Assembly: GCA_009746045.1 (NCBI GenBank)
Contig: RPFO01000080.1
Location: 1,098,920 to 1,162,919, forward strand
Direction of reading: 5' to 3'
From: Mesostigma viride
Lineage: Eukaryota > Streptophyta > Mesostigmatophyceae > Mesostigmatales > Mesostigmataceae
DNA length: 64,000 bases
Position 1 is the stretch's first letter. Each line of letters opens with the position of its first letter. Under the pieces are notes generated by a model that was given only the letters and a program-made list of their open reading frames with translations, was not told the origin of the DNA and made no database searches. The translations under genes and the position numbers were made by a program. Below are positions 51,603 through 61,942 of this stretch, one piece after another.

Positions 51603-52874
51603 ATGCCTCCTTCACGACGACGCACCTCCCGGGCGCGGGATGCGCTGCCTAGTGGCGCCCCTGCGCCGCGTCGGTCCTTACGCATCGCGGCGCACCTGCA
51701 GGAGATGGGCGACCTGGACGACGGCGGTCGTGGCGCCCCTGTGCCACTCTCGCTTGTGTGCGAGGTCTGCCACAGTGGTGAGGATGCCCCCCGTCTCCTT
51801 GTGTGTGATTCGTGCCAATGCGGCTGGCACACGCGCTGCTTGGTCCCGCCCCTCTTCCGGCTGCCTCCCCCGGGTCCTTGGGCGTGCCCTCATTGCGTGG
51901 CCCCGCCTCGGCCGTCCCTAGGCTCCCGACGCGCGGCCGTGTCGACCCCGGGATCCCATTCGGCCCGCGCCCCCTCCCGCAGCCCCTCGCTGGACCCTCT
52001 CCTGGGCCTTGCGGACCTCGTGGAGGGTTCCACACCGTGCTCCCGCTCTCCCCGCGCCGTCACGTCCGGCCCCTCCGCGGGGTCCCCTGGCCCTGCCCCG
52101 CCTAGCTCTGGGGATCCACCTCCGGCCAGCACGGCGGTGGCCACTGACCTGCGTCCTCCTGTGCTTGAGGGGTCCCTGGCGGCTCTCCTCCCTGAGGCTG
52201 TGGGACACCCTGCGGCGACTCCTGTGGTGGGCCCCTGGTCGGCCGCGCTTGGGTCCCACGACTTCTCCGTTTGGCCCCCCACCAACATTGCGGGCGTCAG
52301 CGCGCTCCGGCACGCCACGTTCTCTTGGCTGTATTGCCCCTTGCTGTTGGACGCTGTCGGCTTGCACGCGGCGTTTCCTACGCTCCCACGGCCCCCTGAA
52401 TTTAGTGCCCTTGTGGTTCGTGTCCGGCACATGCTGCAGGCAGCCTCCCCCCCTGTCCTTGCCTCCACGCTTTGGGGGTTTGTCCTCGAGGACTACCATG
52501 CCGGCGGCCGCCTGCCTTGGCACCTGCCCGCGGTGCGCCAAGAATGGCTCCTGAATCTGGACGCTCAAGTGGCGCAGGCGGTGGTGCTCTTTGCTACAGG
52601 GCTTGCCGTGCAGGCCCAGCAGGCCGCCCGTGCGACATATCTCGCTGGGGGGGCCACCGACCACGCCTTGCTCGATCGCCCTCAGCTGCACACGTTTCTT
52701 GCCTCTGCCGGGCCCGGCTCGGCCGGCCTTGTTGCGCAGGCCCACGGGCGCTTGACTACGGCGGTCACCCCAGCGCAAGCCGCCCGCCTGCGCGTTGACT
52801 TCGGGGCTCCTGTCACCGTGCACGCCGGCGACCTGGTTCTGTACGATGCGGGGGGGGGCGTGTTCTTGAGCTGA
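51603..52874 (+). CDS. LINE copy 3, N-terminal part with PHD finger
   Basis: Starts at the ATG at 51603 (basic MPPSRRRTSRAR). A complete PHD finger, C4HC3: C53-x2-C56, C68-x2-C71, H76-x2-C79, C95-x2-C98. PHD fingers usually read histone H3 tails, so it may tether the element to chromatin (inference). A Pro/Ser-rich linker and an ~250-residue helical, Ala-rich region follow. The frame ends at 52874 after a run of about nine Gs near 52850-52859. The +2 frame continues directly into the RING part (RVLELSAGAAVPAILHDV), so a G-run indel has split one original ORF. Confidence 0.88.
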   Translation: MPPSRRRTSRARDALPSGAPAPRRSLRIAAHLQEMGDLDDGGRGAPVPLSLVCEVCHSGEDAPRLLVCDSCQCGWHTRCLVPPLFRLPPPGPWACPHCVAPPRPSLGSRRAAVSTPGSHSARAPSRSPSLDPLLGLADLVEGSTPCSRSPRAVTSGPSAGSPGPAPPSSGDPPPASTAVATDLRPPVLEGSLAALLPEAVGHPAATPVVGPWSAALGSHDFSVWPPTNIAGVSALRHATFSWLYCPLLLDAVGLHAAFPTLPRPPEFSALVVRVRHMLQAASPPVLASTLWGFVLEDYHAGGRLPWHLPAVRQEWLLNLDAQVAQAVVLFATGLAVQAQQAARATYLAGGATDHALLDRPQLHTFLASAGPGSAGLVAQAHGRLTTAVTPAQAARLRVDFGAPVTVHAGDLVLYDAGGGVFLS

Positions 52875-53600
52875 GCGCGGGTGCGGCCGTGCCCGCCATC
52901 TTGCACGATGTGCTCGAGCTTGCGGGCATCCCCCATGTCTGGCACCCTGCTGGTCCGCGCCGCCGTCTTCTCTCCGCCGATGAGATCGCCCGACTGCCGA
53001 GCTGGGAGCTGGGGTGGGACGCGGCGCCCGCCCACTACGGGCCGGCCCACTTGGTGGATGTCACTGCCAGCGGCCCCTCCTGCCCCATCTGCTTGGACCT
53101 GCCTCGCCCTGGTGACGGTCTCTGCCGCCTCCCTGCTTGCGGCCACGTCTTCCATCAAGCTTGCATCGCCACGAGCTTGCACGCGACCTCCGCCACCTGC
53201 CCCCTTTGCCGGGCCGCGGTCCTTTCCCCCTTGCCTCCTGGCGTTCTCCCGCTGGGGCCCTCGCCCGTGTCCGTGCGCCGCCAGTCCCACGCGCCTGCCC
53301 CGACACCTGCCTCCCCTGTGCGTGGTCGTGGGTCGCGCGCCGGCTTGGCTGCCTCCTCCAGCGCCCCCCTCCCGGCCGTGGGGGCCGTCCCCGCGCCGGT
53401 CTTGTCCTCGGCTGCCACGAGCCCTGCTGACCGCCCGGCGGCCGGCCCCGCCCTGGGTTCCGCTGCAGCTGTAGTTCCTCTGGCTGAGGGTGCTCCCGAC
53501 CCCTCCCCCTCTCGACCCGGGCCGGCCCAACCGGGTGGGCGCCCCCCTCAGATGGCTTCCATTATTGCCAAGTCGATGGTCCCCTTGGTGACCCGTGTGG
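52875..53600 (+). CDS. LINE copy 3, middle part with RING finger
   Basis: The frame containing 52889 carries a C3H2C3 (RING-H2) finger. Counting from codon 52889: C65-x2-C68 (CPIC), C79, C84-x-H86-x2-H89-x2-C92 (CGHVFHQAC), C104-x2-C107 (CPLC). RING fingers normally act as ubiquitin E3 ligases, an unusual partner for a retrotransposon. A ~130-residue Pro/Ala/Ser linker follows. Near 53605-53615 a missing C in GCCCAACC shifts the frame, and the meaningful reading continues in the next frame (NSLLVHIRASHPHITEAAM). Confidence 0.85.
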
Positions 53601-56600
53601 CGCGCGCCTGCCCAACCGGAATTCGTTGCTGGTGCACATTCGGGCTTCCCACCCCCACATCACGGAGGCCGCCATGCGCGCCATGGACTGCTACCGCTGC
53701 CCGGCAGCCCATTGCCAGCGGATTTTTTCGATCCACGGGCGGTACCAGCATGAGCGGCAGTGCCGCCGCCAAACCCCCCAGAACGGCCTGCCCGGCGGCC
53801 CGGCGGCCGCACCGGCCTCCCGGTCCGGGGCGGCCCCTCGGTCGGCCCCTGCCCCTCCACCGGCATCGCAGGGTACGAGCGATCCGGGGGACCTCTCGGC
53901 AGGCTGGGCATTCCTGGCCACGCTCCCTTTTGCCGCCTGTGCGCGCAACCCTTGCATGACGCTCCCGGACGTCCCTCACCGCGCCCGGAGCTTGTTTACG
54001 CGCTGCGCCCTGCTTTCCCTGGCCCGGATGCATAGTCACCCTCTCGACGAACTCGGCCACAAGCTGTTTCTCGTCACCCCCCGGCTCCTCTTAGCGCCGT
54101 TGGAGCGGGGCGTGCGTGGCGTACAGGGTGCGGTCATCGCTCGCTGCCGGCGGTTCCTCCTCGGGGATTGGGAAGGGCTGTGGGCGCTGCAGCCTCCGGC
54201 CTCCACCCGGGTGTCGGGGGCCGCCTCCTTTGCCCGGGTGGAAGCTGACGTCATGCGGTTGGTGAAGGTAGGTGAATTGAGCCGGGCCATGCAAAAGCTT
54301 GAACTGACCGCGTTGGCTCCCTCCACTCCCCCGACCCTGCAGGCTTTGCGCGACCTTCACCCCGACGAACCGGCCTTTGCGGTGCCCGCCCCGGCCACCC
54401 CCCCGCCCCCGCCTATTGTCCTGGACCTGGACATCTTCACGGCTGTGCTGAAGGATCTGCCGAACGCCTCCTCCACCGGCCCCTCAGGCTGGCGCTACGA
54501 GCACCTCTCCGTGATGGCGGGCCATGGCGGGGCGACCGCACTCTTTGAGGCTGCCGCCGACTTGGCCGCGGGGTCCCTGGCCCCCGCGGCGCGCCCTTGG
54601 CTGGCTGGGGCACGCCTCATTGCCCTCCTGAAAGACGACGTCCCCCCGCCTGCTGGCCGCGTTCGTCCCATTGCTTGCGGCGAGGTCCTACGCAAGCTGG
54701 TGAGTAAGGTCATTTGTCGCCAAAAGGCCCCCGAGTTTCGCGCCTACTTCTGCCCCAACCGGAGTGATACTGAGGAGTCCGTCGCGGCCCAGCTTGGCGT
54801 CGCCACCAAAGGGGGCAGCGACATCATCGTGCACACAGTTCAGGCCTACCTCGAGACGCATCCGACCCATGTGGCGCTGAAGGTGGATTGCCACAATGCG
54901 TTCAATGCTGTCACCAAGGCTAGCATCTTTGAGGCCGTCGGCGAGGCGTTCCCTGACCTTCTTGCGTGGACAGCAGCCTGCTACGGCGAACCCACTCAAC
55001 TCTCCTTCCTCATGGAGGATGGGACGTTCGCCGACATCGCTTCCCGCACGGGAACCCAGCAAGGTGACCCCCTCGGCCCCTTTTACCTGTCTGCCCCGCT
55101 GCACAAGGCTCTCCAAGGTGTCCACGCTGCGCACCCGGATGTCGTGCTCCTCGCCTATATGGACGATATCCATGCCCTTGGCCCGGCCGACGCTGTGGTT
55201 GCCGCCCTGGCTGCCCTTGAAGTGGCCATGGCGGCCATCAACCTTCGGCTCACCCTCCCCAAGTGTGCAGTCTTTTCGCCCCAGGGGGACTGCTCTGGCT
55301 TCCCCGCGGCTATCCCGGGGGCATTGGCGCGGGCGCGTGGTTTCTCGTGCCTGGGCGTCCCTGTGGGTGACCCTGACTACGTCGAAGAGGAGCTCCGGGC
55401 CACCGTGGAACAGCGCACCCATGTCCTCGAGACTTGGGCGCGCCTCAAGGACCCCCAGACCAAAGGGCTCCTCCTGTGGTTTTGCGCCCACCCGCGGGTG
55501 GTTCACTGGCTCCGTGGCGCTCCCCCCCACTTGGTGCGGCTTGCCGCGGAAGGCCATGACGAGCGCATTCAGGCCGCCTTGCAGGTGCTCCTCCCCGGCC
55601 CTAGCCTGCCAGCTCACTCCATGCGCTTGGCCACCCTCCCCTGCCGCATGGGCGGGTGTGGGCTCACCCGCGCCGCCCGCCTCGCCCCCGCCGCCTTCCT
55701 TGGCTCTGTTGCTCAGGCCTGGGCGGAGATCCGCCGGTTGGTCCCCAGCGCCGTCAGCGCCATTCCCGACTTGGTCACCCCATCCCCCTTCCCCTTTGTG
55801 CAGGCTGTGCAGGATTCTTACCTCGGGATCCAGCAGGCTTGCGACCTCGTCCGCCCCGCTCAGGCCGTCCACCGTCGCCTGCCCCGGGGCACGCCCGGCG
55901 TGTCCACTGTCGTCAGTCCTAGTGTCTTCCCTGCCTGCGTTCATGAAAAACAACAAAAGACCTACGCGGGTATACTACACTGTGCCGACTGGATGGGTCT
56001 GCATGCGAGCTTGAACGATCAGGGGAAGGCTTGGCTTCACTCCGTTTCCCTTGAGGGGAGCGTGGGGTCCGCATTCCTGCGCGCCCTCCCCATGAGCCCT
56101 TTGTTCACACTGGTTCCGGCCCTTTACGCCATCGCTCTCCGCCACCAGCTCTTTGCCCCGCAACCTCTCATCACGGCGGGTGCGTCCTGCGGCAGCTGCG
56201 GGCTTGCTCTGGATACTACTGGGACGCACTACATCGCGTGCATGGGTGGCCAGCAGAACCAGAACTGGTTCCTCTATCTCCATACCGCTCTCCTCCGGGT
56301 GGTGTGTGCCATGGTTCGGTCGGTCTTTCCCCACTCCACCATCAAGTGCGAGGACGCGGATGGGGCCGCCCTCTACTCACCCAACCACCGCCCCGACATT
56401 ACCGTGCTTGACTACGACGGGCAGGGTTGCCACCTGCTCATCGATGTCTCCGTGGCTCGGCCGCTTTCCGGTCGCCACATCCTCCGGGCGGCTGTGGATG
56501 CCGGCGCTGCTGCCGCTGTGGCTGAGCGCGACAAGTTTGCCTCCTACGGCAATGTGGGGCCCCACCGGGTCATCCCCTTTGTCCTTGAGGAGTTCGGGGC

Positions 56601-56808
56601 CATGGGCCCCAAGACAGCGGAGTTTTTCCACGAGTGCTGCCAGCGCCGTGAAGACCGCCTCGACCTCGAGGGTCAGACCGCCCCGTGGTCGGCCCGCACG
56701 TGGTCCTCGTATTGGCGGCAGCGCCTGTCACTCGCCCTCACTCGCACCGTGGCTGATGTGTTATTCCGCCGCACCCGGGCCGACTTTGTCGCGACCCATG
56801 CGGTCTAG
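53601..56808 (+). CDS. LINE copy 3, C2HC finger, reverse transcriptase and restriction-like endonuclease
   Basis: About 1,065 codons to the stop at 56808. Counting from codon 53626: zinc finger C25-x4-C30-x11-H42-x3-C46. RT: GWRYEHLSVM, RPIACGEVLRKLVSK, motif A K-V-D421 (LKVDCHNAFNAV), TGTQQGDPLGPFYL, motif C Y511-M-D513-D514. After the thumb, a CCHC knuckle, CGSCGLALDTTGTHYIACMGG (C-x2-C...H-x4-C). Then the endonuclease NHRPD924-ITVLDYDGQG...LLID940-VSVARP, the RPD...(D/E)-x-x core of R2-type restriction-like nucleases. All catalytic residues are present, so this part could be active if expressed. Confidence 0.95.
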
Positions 56809-56984
56809 ATCCCTTCCAGGCCTGCATGGTGGGCCGGCAGCGCTGTTGCTGCGTGTAGTTTTGTGATGTCTAGTTAGTTGTACCTTGTGCCGCTGGCGTG
56901 ATCCTTGGATGTCTGTGTCAGATTACTATTAATTTCTTCAGGGTTATTCTCCCAGTTATCGGGTTTTTCCTTATGTTGCATGCC

Positions 56985-57084
56985 TATCTCACCTCCGTAA
57001 TCTATCATTCTCAATGAATATATATCCTTATGTTGCATGCCTATCTCACCTCCGTAATCTATCATTCTCAATGAATATATATCC
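56985..57084 (+). repeat. LINE target sequence copies T2 and T3 with a 14-bp LINE stub between
   Basis: T2 at 56985-57027 and T3 at 57042-57084 are separated by TTATGTTGCATGCC, exactly the last 14 bases of the subfamily A 3' UTR. This is best read as an insertion truncated to 14 bp that still duplicated the target. Confidence 0.9.
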
Positions 57085-57093
57085 GAACCTACG

Positions 57094-58797
57094 GCTCTCC
57101 AAGGTGTCCACGCTGCGCACCCGGATGTCGTGCTCCTCGCCTATATGGACGATATCCATGCCCTTGGCCCGGCCGACGCTGTGGTTGCCGCCCTGGCTGC
57201 CCTTGAAGTGGCCATGGCGGCCATCAACCTTCGGCTCACCCTCCCCAAGTGTGCAGTCTTTTCGCCCCAGGGGGACTGCTCTGGCTTCCCCGCGGCTATC
57301 CCGGGGGCATTGGCGCGGGCGCGTGGTTTCTCGTGCCTGGGCGTCCCTGTGGGTGACCCTGACTACGTTGAAGAGGAGCTCCGGGCCACCGTGGAACAGC
57401 GCACCCATGTCCTCGAGACTTGGGCGCGCCTCAAGGACCCCCAGACCAAAGGGCTCCTCCTGTGGTTTTGCGCCCACCCGCGGGTGGTTCACTGGCTCCG
57501 TGGCGCTCCCCCCCACTTGGTGCGGCTTGCCGCGGAAGGCCATGACGAGCGCATTCAGGCCGCCTTGCAGGTGCTCCTCCCCGGCCCTAGCCTGCCAGCT
57601 CACTCCATGCGCTTGGCCACCCTCCCCTGCCGCATGGGCGGGTGTGGGCTCACCCGCGCCGCCCGCCTCGCCCCCGCCGCCTTCCTTGGCTCTGTTGCTC
57701 AGGCCTGGGCGGAGATCCGCCGGTTGGTCCCCAGCGCCGTCAGCGCCATTCCCGACTTGGTCACTCCATCCCCCTCCCCCTTTGTGCAGGCTGTGCAGGA
57801 TTCTTACCTCGGGATCCAGCAGGCTTGCGACCTCGTCCGCCCCGCTCAGGCCGTCCACCGTCGCCTGCCCCGGGGCACGCCCGGCGTGTCCACTGTCGTC
57901 AGTCCTGGTGTCTTCCCTGCCTGCGTTCATGAAAAACAACAAAAGACCTACGCGGGTATACTACACTGTGCCGACTGGATGGGTCTGCATGCGAGCTTGA
58001 ACGATCAGGGGAAGGCTTGGCTTCACTCCGTTTCCCTTGAGGGGAGCGTGGGGTCCGCATTCCTGCGCGCCCTCCCCATGAGCCCTTTGTTCACGCTGGT
58101 TCCGGCCCTTTACGCCATCGCTCTCCGCCACCAGCTCTTTGCCCCGCAACCTCTCATCACGGCGGGTGCGTCCTGCGGCAGCTGCGGGCTTGCTCTGGAT
58201 ACTACTGGGACGCACTACATCGCGTGCATGGGTGGCCAGCAGAACCAGAACTGGTTCCTCTATCTCCATACCGCTCTCCTCCGGGTGGTGTGTGCCATGG
58301 TTCGGTCGGTCTTTCCCCACTCCACCATCAAGTGCGAGGACGCGGATGGGGCCGCCCTCTACTCACCCAACCACCGCCCCGACATTACCGTGCTTGACTA
58401 CGACGGGCAGGGTTGCCACCTGCTCATCGACGTCTCCGTGGCTCGGCCGCTTTCCGGTCGCCACATCCTCCGGGCGGCTGTGGATGCCGGCGCTGCTGCC
58501 GCTGTGGCTGAGCGCGACAAGTTTGCCTCCTACTACGGCAATGTGGGGCCCCACCGGGTCATCCCCTTTGTCCTTGAGGAGTTCGGGGCCATGGGCCCCA
58601 AGACAGCGGAGTTTTTCCACGAGTGCTGCCAGCGCCGTGAAGACCGCCTCGACCTCGAGGGTCAGACCGCCCCGTGGTCGGCCCGCACGTGGTCCTCGTA
58701 TTGGCGGCAGCGCCTGTCACTCGCCCTCACTCGCACCGTGGCTGATGTGTTATTCCGCCGCACCCGGGCCGACTTTGTCGCGACCCATGCGGTCTAG
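57094..58797 (+). pseudogene. Truncated LINE protein of copy 4 (RT C-terminus, knuckle, endonuclease)
   Basis: Open frame without its own start. It retains LLAYMDDIHALG, the CCHC knuckle and NHRPD...LLIDVSV, but lacks all N-terminal fingers and RT motifs 0-B. 5' truncation is typical of incomplete target-primed reverse transcription. Confidence 0.9.
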
Positions 58798-58973
58798 ATC
58801 CTTTCCAGGCCTGCATGGTGGGCCGGCAGCGCTGTTGCTGCGTGTAGTTTTGTGCTGTATAGTTAGTTGTACCTTGTGCAGCTGGCGTGATCCTTGGATG
58901 TCTGTGTCAGATTGCTATTAATTTCTTCAGGGTTATTCTCCCAGTTATGGGGTTTTTCCTTATGTTGCATGCC
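57094..58973 (+). mobile_element. LINE array copy 4 (5'-truncated, subfamily A)
   Basis: Begins GCTCTCCAAGGTGTCCACG, just before the YMDD region, and reads open to 58797 with the knuckle and endonuclease. It is nearly identical to copy 3 (an extra TAC codon near 58532 and scattered substitutions). Flanked by a 52-bp target duplication (57042-57093 and 58974-59025) that includes the first 9 bases of copy 5 (GAACCTACG). It therefore inserted at the 5' junction of copy 5. Confidence 0.93.
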
Positions 58974-59016
58974 TATCTCACCTCCGTAATCTATCATTCT
59001 CAATGAATATATATCC
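58974..59016 (+). repeat. LINE target sequence, copy T4
   Basis: Exact 43-bp copy; together with the following GAACCTACG it is the right half of copy 4's target duplication. Confidence 0.95.
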
Positions 59017-60000
59017 GAACCTACGCGGGTATTCTGCACACGGCTGATTGGATGGCTCTTTTCGCGGACCTCAACGCCCAGGGACATGCGTGGCTGTTCT
59101 CGCTTTCCTTGCGGAGTGTGGGCTCGGCGTACCTTCGTGCTCTTCCCATGGCCCCCCCATTCGCCTTAGCTCCCAGCCACTACTCGGTGGCGCTCCGGCA
59201 CCAGCTATTTGCCCCGCAGCCTCTTGTTCCGGCCGGGCGGCCTTGTGGTAGCTGTGGGCAGCCGCTGGATCCCACGGGGACTCACTACCTTGCCTGCATG
59301 GGGGGCCAACAGAATCAGAATTGGTATTTGTATTTGCACACTGTCCTCCTGACGGTGGTGCTCGCCATGGTTTGGTCGCAGTTTTCCCCCACGCGAACAT
59401 CCGGTCCGAGGATGCGGATGGCGCTGCCTTCTATTCCCCCAACCACCGGCCTGACATCGTGGTGCTGGACTTTGAGGGGGGTGGCCGGCATCTGCTTATT
59501 GACGTTTCGGTGGCGCGGCCCTTGGCTCTTAGCCACGTGGCTGGGGCCTCCCTCACGGCAGGTTACACGGCGGACCGGGCAGAGCGGGCCAAGCTCCTGG
59601 CCTACGGCGACGTCCGGCACCATCGTGTGGTGCCCTTTGTCCTGGAGGAGTTTGGGGGCATGGGGCCCCTGACCTCCGCCTTCTTCAAGGAGTGTTGCCG
59701 GCTCCGGGAGGACCGGCTGGACCTGGAGGGCCAGCGGGCCCCATGGTCGGCGCGGACCTGGACGTCATATTGGCGTCAGCGCATGTCGGTGGCGCTGACT
59801 CGGGCCATGGCTGATATCATGCTCCGCCGTACGCGGGCTGATTTTGCGGTGCAGCAGGGCTATTAGGTTCCTCCCGTTAGGCGTTTCCATTGGTCTTATC
59901 GTAGTATAGAGCTTTGACATGGCTCTGTATATAGGTTTATAGCTGGGCGTTTGCTTTGGTTTGAGTGATTTCACTCTGCTGTAAGTAATTATATTTTTAA
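59017..60000 (+). mobile_element. LINE array copy 5 (5'-truncated, subfamily B)
   Basis: Begins GAACCTACGCGGGTATTCTGC, equivalent to copy 2 near 50123. The protein is split by a 2-bp insertion near 59378 (TGGTCGCAGTTTTCC versus CGGTCGGTTTTCC in copy 2), with the endonuclease frame ending at 59866. The 3' UTR runs to ATATATCC at 60001-60009. Confidence 0.92.
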
Positions 60001-60009
60001 TATATATCC

Positions 60010-60177
60010 GACTACTACTCACCCAACCACCGCCCCGACATTACCGTGCTTGACTACGATGGGCAGGTTTGCCACCTGCTCATCGATGTCTCCGTGGCTC
60101 GGCCGCTCTCCGGTCGCCACATCCTCCGGGCGGCTGTGGATGCCGGCGCTGCTGCCGCTGTGGCTGAGCGCGACAAG
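60010..60177 (+). mobile_element. LINE array copy 6 (fragment, subfamily A)
   Basis: Starts at CTACTCACCCAACCACCG in the endonuclease region, directly after TATATATCC, and stops at GAGCGCGACAAG where the minus-strand LINE tail begins. It therefore lacks its own 3' end. Confidence 0.9.
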
Positions 60178-61417
60178 TAAGTAAGTAAGTAAGTAAGTAC
60201 TTGCGTGTCATGCGCAAAGGCATGCCACGGAGTACTATGCTAATCTCATTAGAAAAATAATTACACAAAAGTTTAAACAAATATCGTCTGCATCATCCCC
60301 CAACCGTTAAGCACTAGATGGGGATGTAATCCTCATCCGAGCTGTCCTCTACTGTAATGGCAGACGAGGCGGTAGTGTAGCGGCTATCATCAGGACCAAT
60401 AACCTCCACCTGCGGACTTCTACCCTGGCTAGCAACGGGCCGCGGGGCCCGTGGGGAGAAAACAGGAGCATACCCCTCGGGAAGGTGCTTATCGCAGATG
60501 GCAGCCCATTTCTCCTTGTCAATCATGCGGGCGCGGAGTATGGATAGTCCCAGAAGCCCTGCATCTTCAAGCAGTTGTGTCACATAGGTCCGGGTCGCGC
60601 CGCGCCGGTGCCCGGCGCGCGCAAGTTTGCCAGTGGGTTGCGATGGGACAAGGGGACCCTGCCATAGGAGGAGGTGTCTACCTGGTTGGCCCGTCTTAAG
60701 CCCCCCGGCAGGGCCCACATCGGTATTCACCTGGTCTGTGCGGGCAGATGGCCGGCAAAGAGGAGGCGGCGGTGTCGGATGGTATGGGTGACAAGAGGGA
60801 GCTCGCAGTAGAGCTCGGCCCGGGTGCGGCGTTCTTGGTAGCGGATGCCGAGGATATGACGGAGCATTCGAGTGACGGTGCCGTCAAGCTGCTGGCTCAG
60901 CGCCTGGTCCACGGTCCACGCCTCGCAGCCATAAAGGAGGATGCTGAGGACAAGGGCCTTGAACAGAATGCGCTTGCGTCGCTCACTCAGGTAGCGGCAG
61001 GTCCAGAACCTGTCGAGGCGGCGGAGGGCCGCCCAGGCCTGGCCAATGCGGGTGTTGATGTCGTCGGCCGTGGAGGGAAGCCAGCTGCCAAGGAGCTTGA
61101 AGCGAGTCGCCGGGGGGACGGGGCTGCCGTCCAGCAAGAGGAGGGTGGGTGGGGCTATCCCAGCAGGGAAGCCGATGGCCATGACCTCCGTTTTCTTGCT
61201 GATCATAAGCCCCACCGCCCTCGCTTCCAGTGATAAGCTGTCTAGCCAGAGTTGCCGCTGACTCCGGGGTTTCCACAAGTGTCGTGTCATCAGCGTAGAT
61301 CAGATCGCTCAGGCGGTAGGGTGGGTCAACCCCGCCGTAGCTGGCGTACTCTGTGACCTCGATCCCCGGCGGGCGTCCCTCCACCCGGGCGAAGCGGGCT
61401 TGTGCACGCCGCATCAA
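60175..61417 (-). mobile_element. Minus-strand LINE relic with (TTAC)n tail
   Basis: 3' end at left: a (TTAC)6-like tail (60175-60200). Then a 3' UTR shared with 26893-26983 (about 60220-60305) and a broken RT coding region. It is unrelated to the array LINE; the RT has YADD and no restriction-like nuclease. It abuts or interrupts copy 6. Confidence 0.88.
60314..61417 (-). pseudogene. LINE reverse transcriptase C-terminal part (frameshifted)
   Basis: Minus strand: LSDLIYADDTTLVE is the RT catalytic motif. A frameshift near 61245 leads to LEARAVGLMISKKTEVMAIG, FKLLGSWLPSTADDINTRIGQAWAALRRLD, and LFKALVLSILLYGCEAWTVDQAL...LDGTVTRMLRHILGI, the familiar post-RT region of jockey/CR1-like LINEs. 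A second frameshift near 60730 precedes the tail (HLLLWQG..., TYVTQLLEDAGL...ARMIDKEKW). The 5' part is truncated at 61417. Confidence 0.88.
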
Positions 61418-61942
61418 TATAGTCCACCATAATGATGAATAGATTCTCCATGGAGTTAGTCTCCATGCTTTGCTGTAGACTAAGTCTCAAAGGCATTGTG
61501 AATACAACGTATGAATAAGCCTTGTAAACCTACGTTGGTACGTGAATATAAATACCACGTGGGCTATGCAGATAGGAATGCTAGTCGAGTCGCATACGTT
61601 TCCCTAGATAGGTACTTTGGGTACTGAGGTACGTGACAGATGTCAGTACCCAGTATACGTAGTGTCCTGTCATTGGACGGTACTAGAGTATCCTAGATAG
61701 GGACCGTACTGCAGCGTGCATTGATTTGTGATCGCACGATGCAGTGACTAGACGCTACCTGTCATCGTGTGGCCTCGGGCCAACGGTCTGCACCCAACGG
61801 TCACTGGCGGCGCAGCCGGTGAGAGGAACGTTGATAAAGGGTAAACCTATTTTCTAATGAACCAAGCAATTCATTGCTCCAAGCTTCAGTGTTCTCAAGC
61901 AATATATCCCACCGCATTCTAACTTGAATTTTATTTGCTACC
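61418..61942 (+). promoter_or_regulatory. Probable 5' LTR/promoter region of the following gag ORF
   Basis: No coding capacity. A TATA box-like TATAAATA lies at about 61547-61554, with several GTAC/TACGTG dyads around it and an AT-rich leader before the ATG at 61943. It may be an LTR, but the second LTR would be outside the window and I see no clear TGG primer-binding site. Confidence 0.35.

Larger units (their letters stand above)
51154..56984 (+). mobile_element. LINE array copy 3: full-length multi-finger RLE non-LTR retrotransposon (5.8 kb)
   Basis: Has a 5' UTR with an internal duplication, one long coding region (51603-56808) now split by two single-base frameshifts, and a 3' UTR ending TTATGTTGCATGCC. 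Domain order: PHD finger, RING finger, C2HC finger, reverse transcriptase, CCHC knuckle, PD-(D/E)xK-type restriction-like endonuclease. No apurinic endonuclease is seen, which places it with the RLE-encoding (R2/NeSL/HERO-like) lineages. Flanked by 43-bp target duplications. Confidence 0.92.

Noticed and set aside
51387-52823. Long minus-strand Arg/Gly/Pro-rich ORFs opposite the LINE coding region
   Set aside because: GC-rich shadow frames; all domain motifs are on the plus strand.
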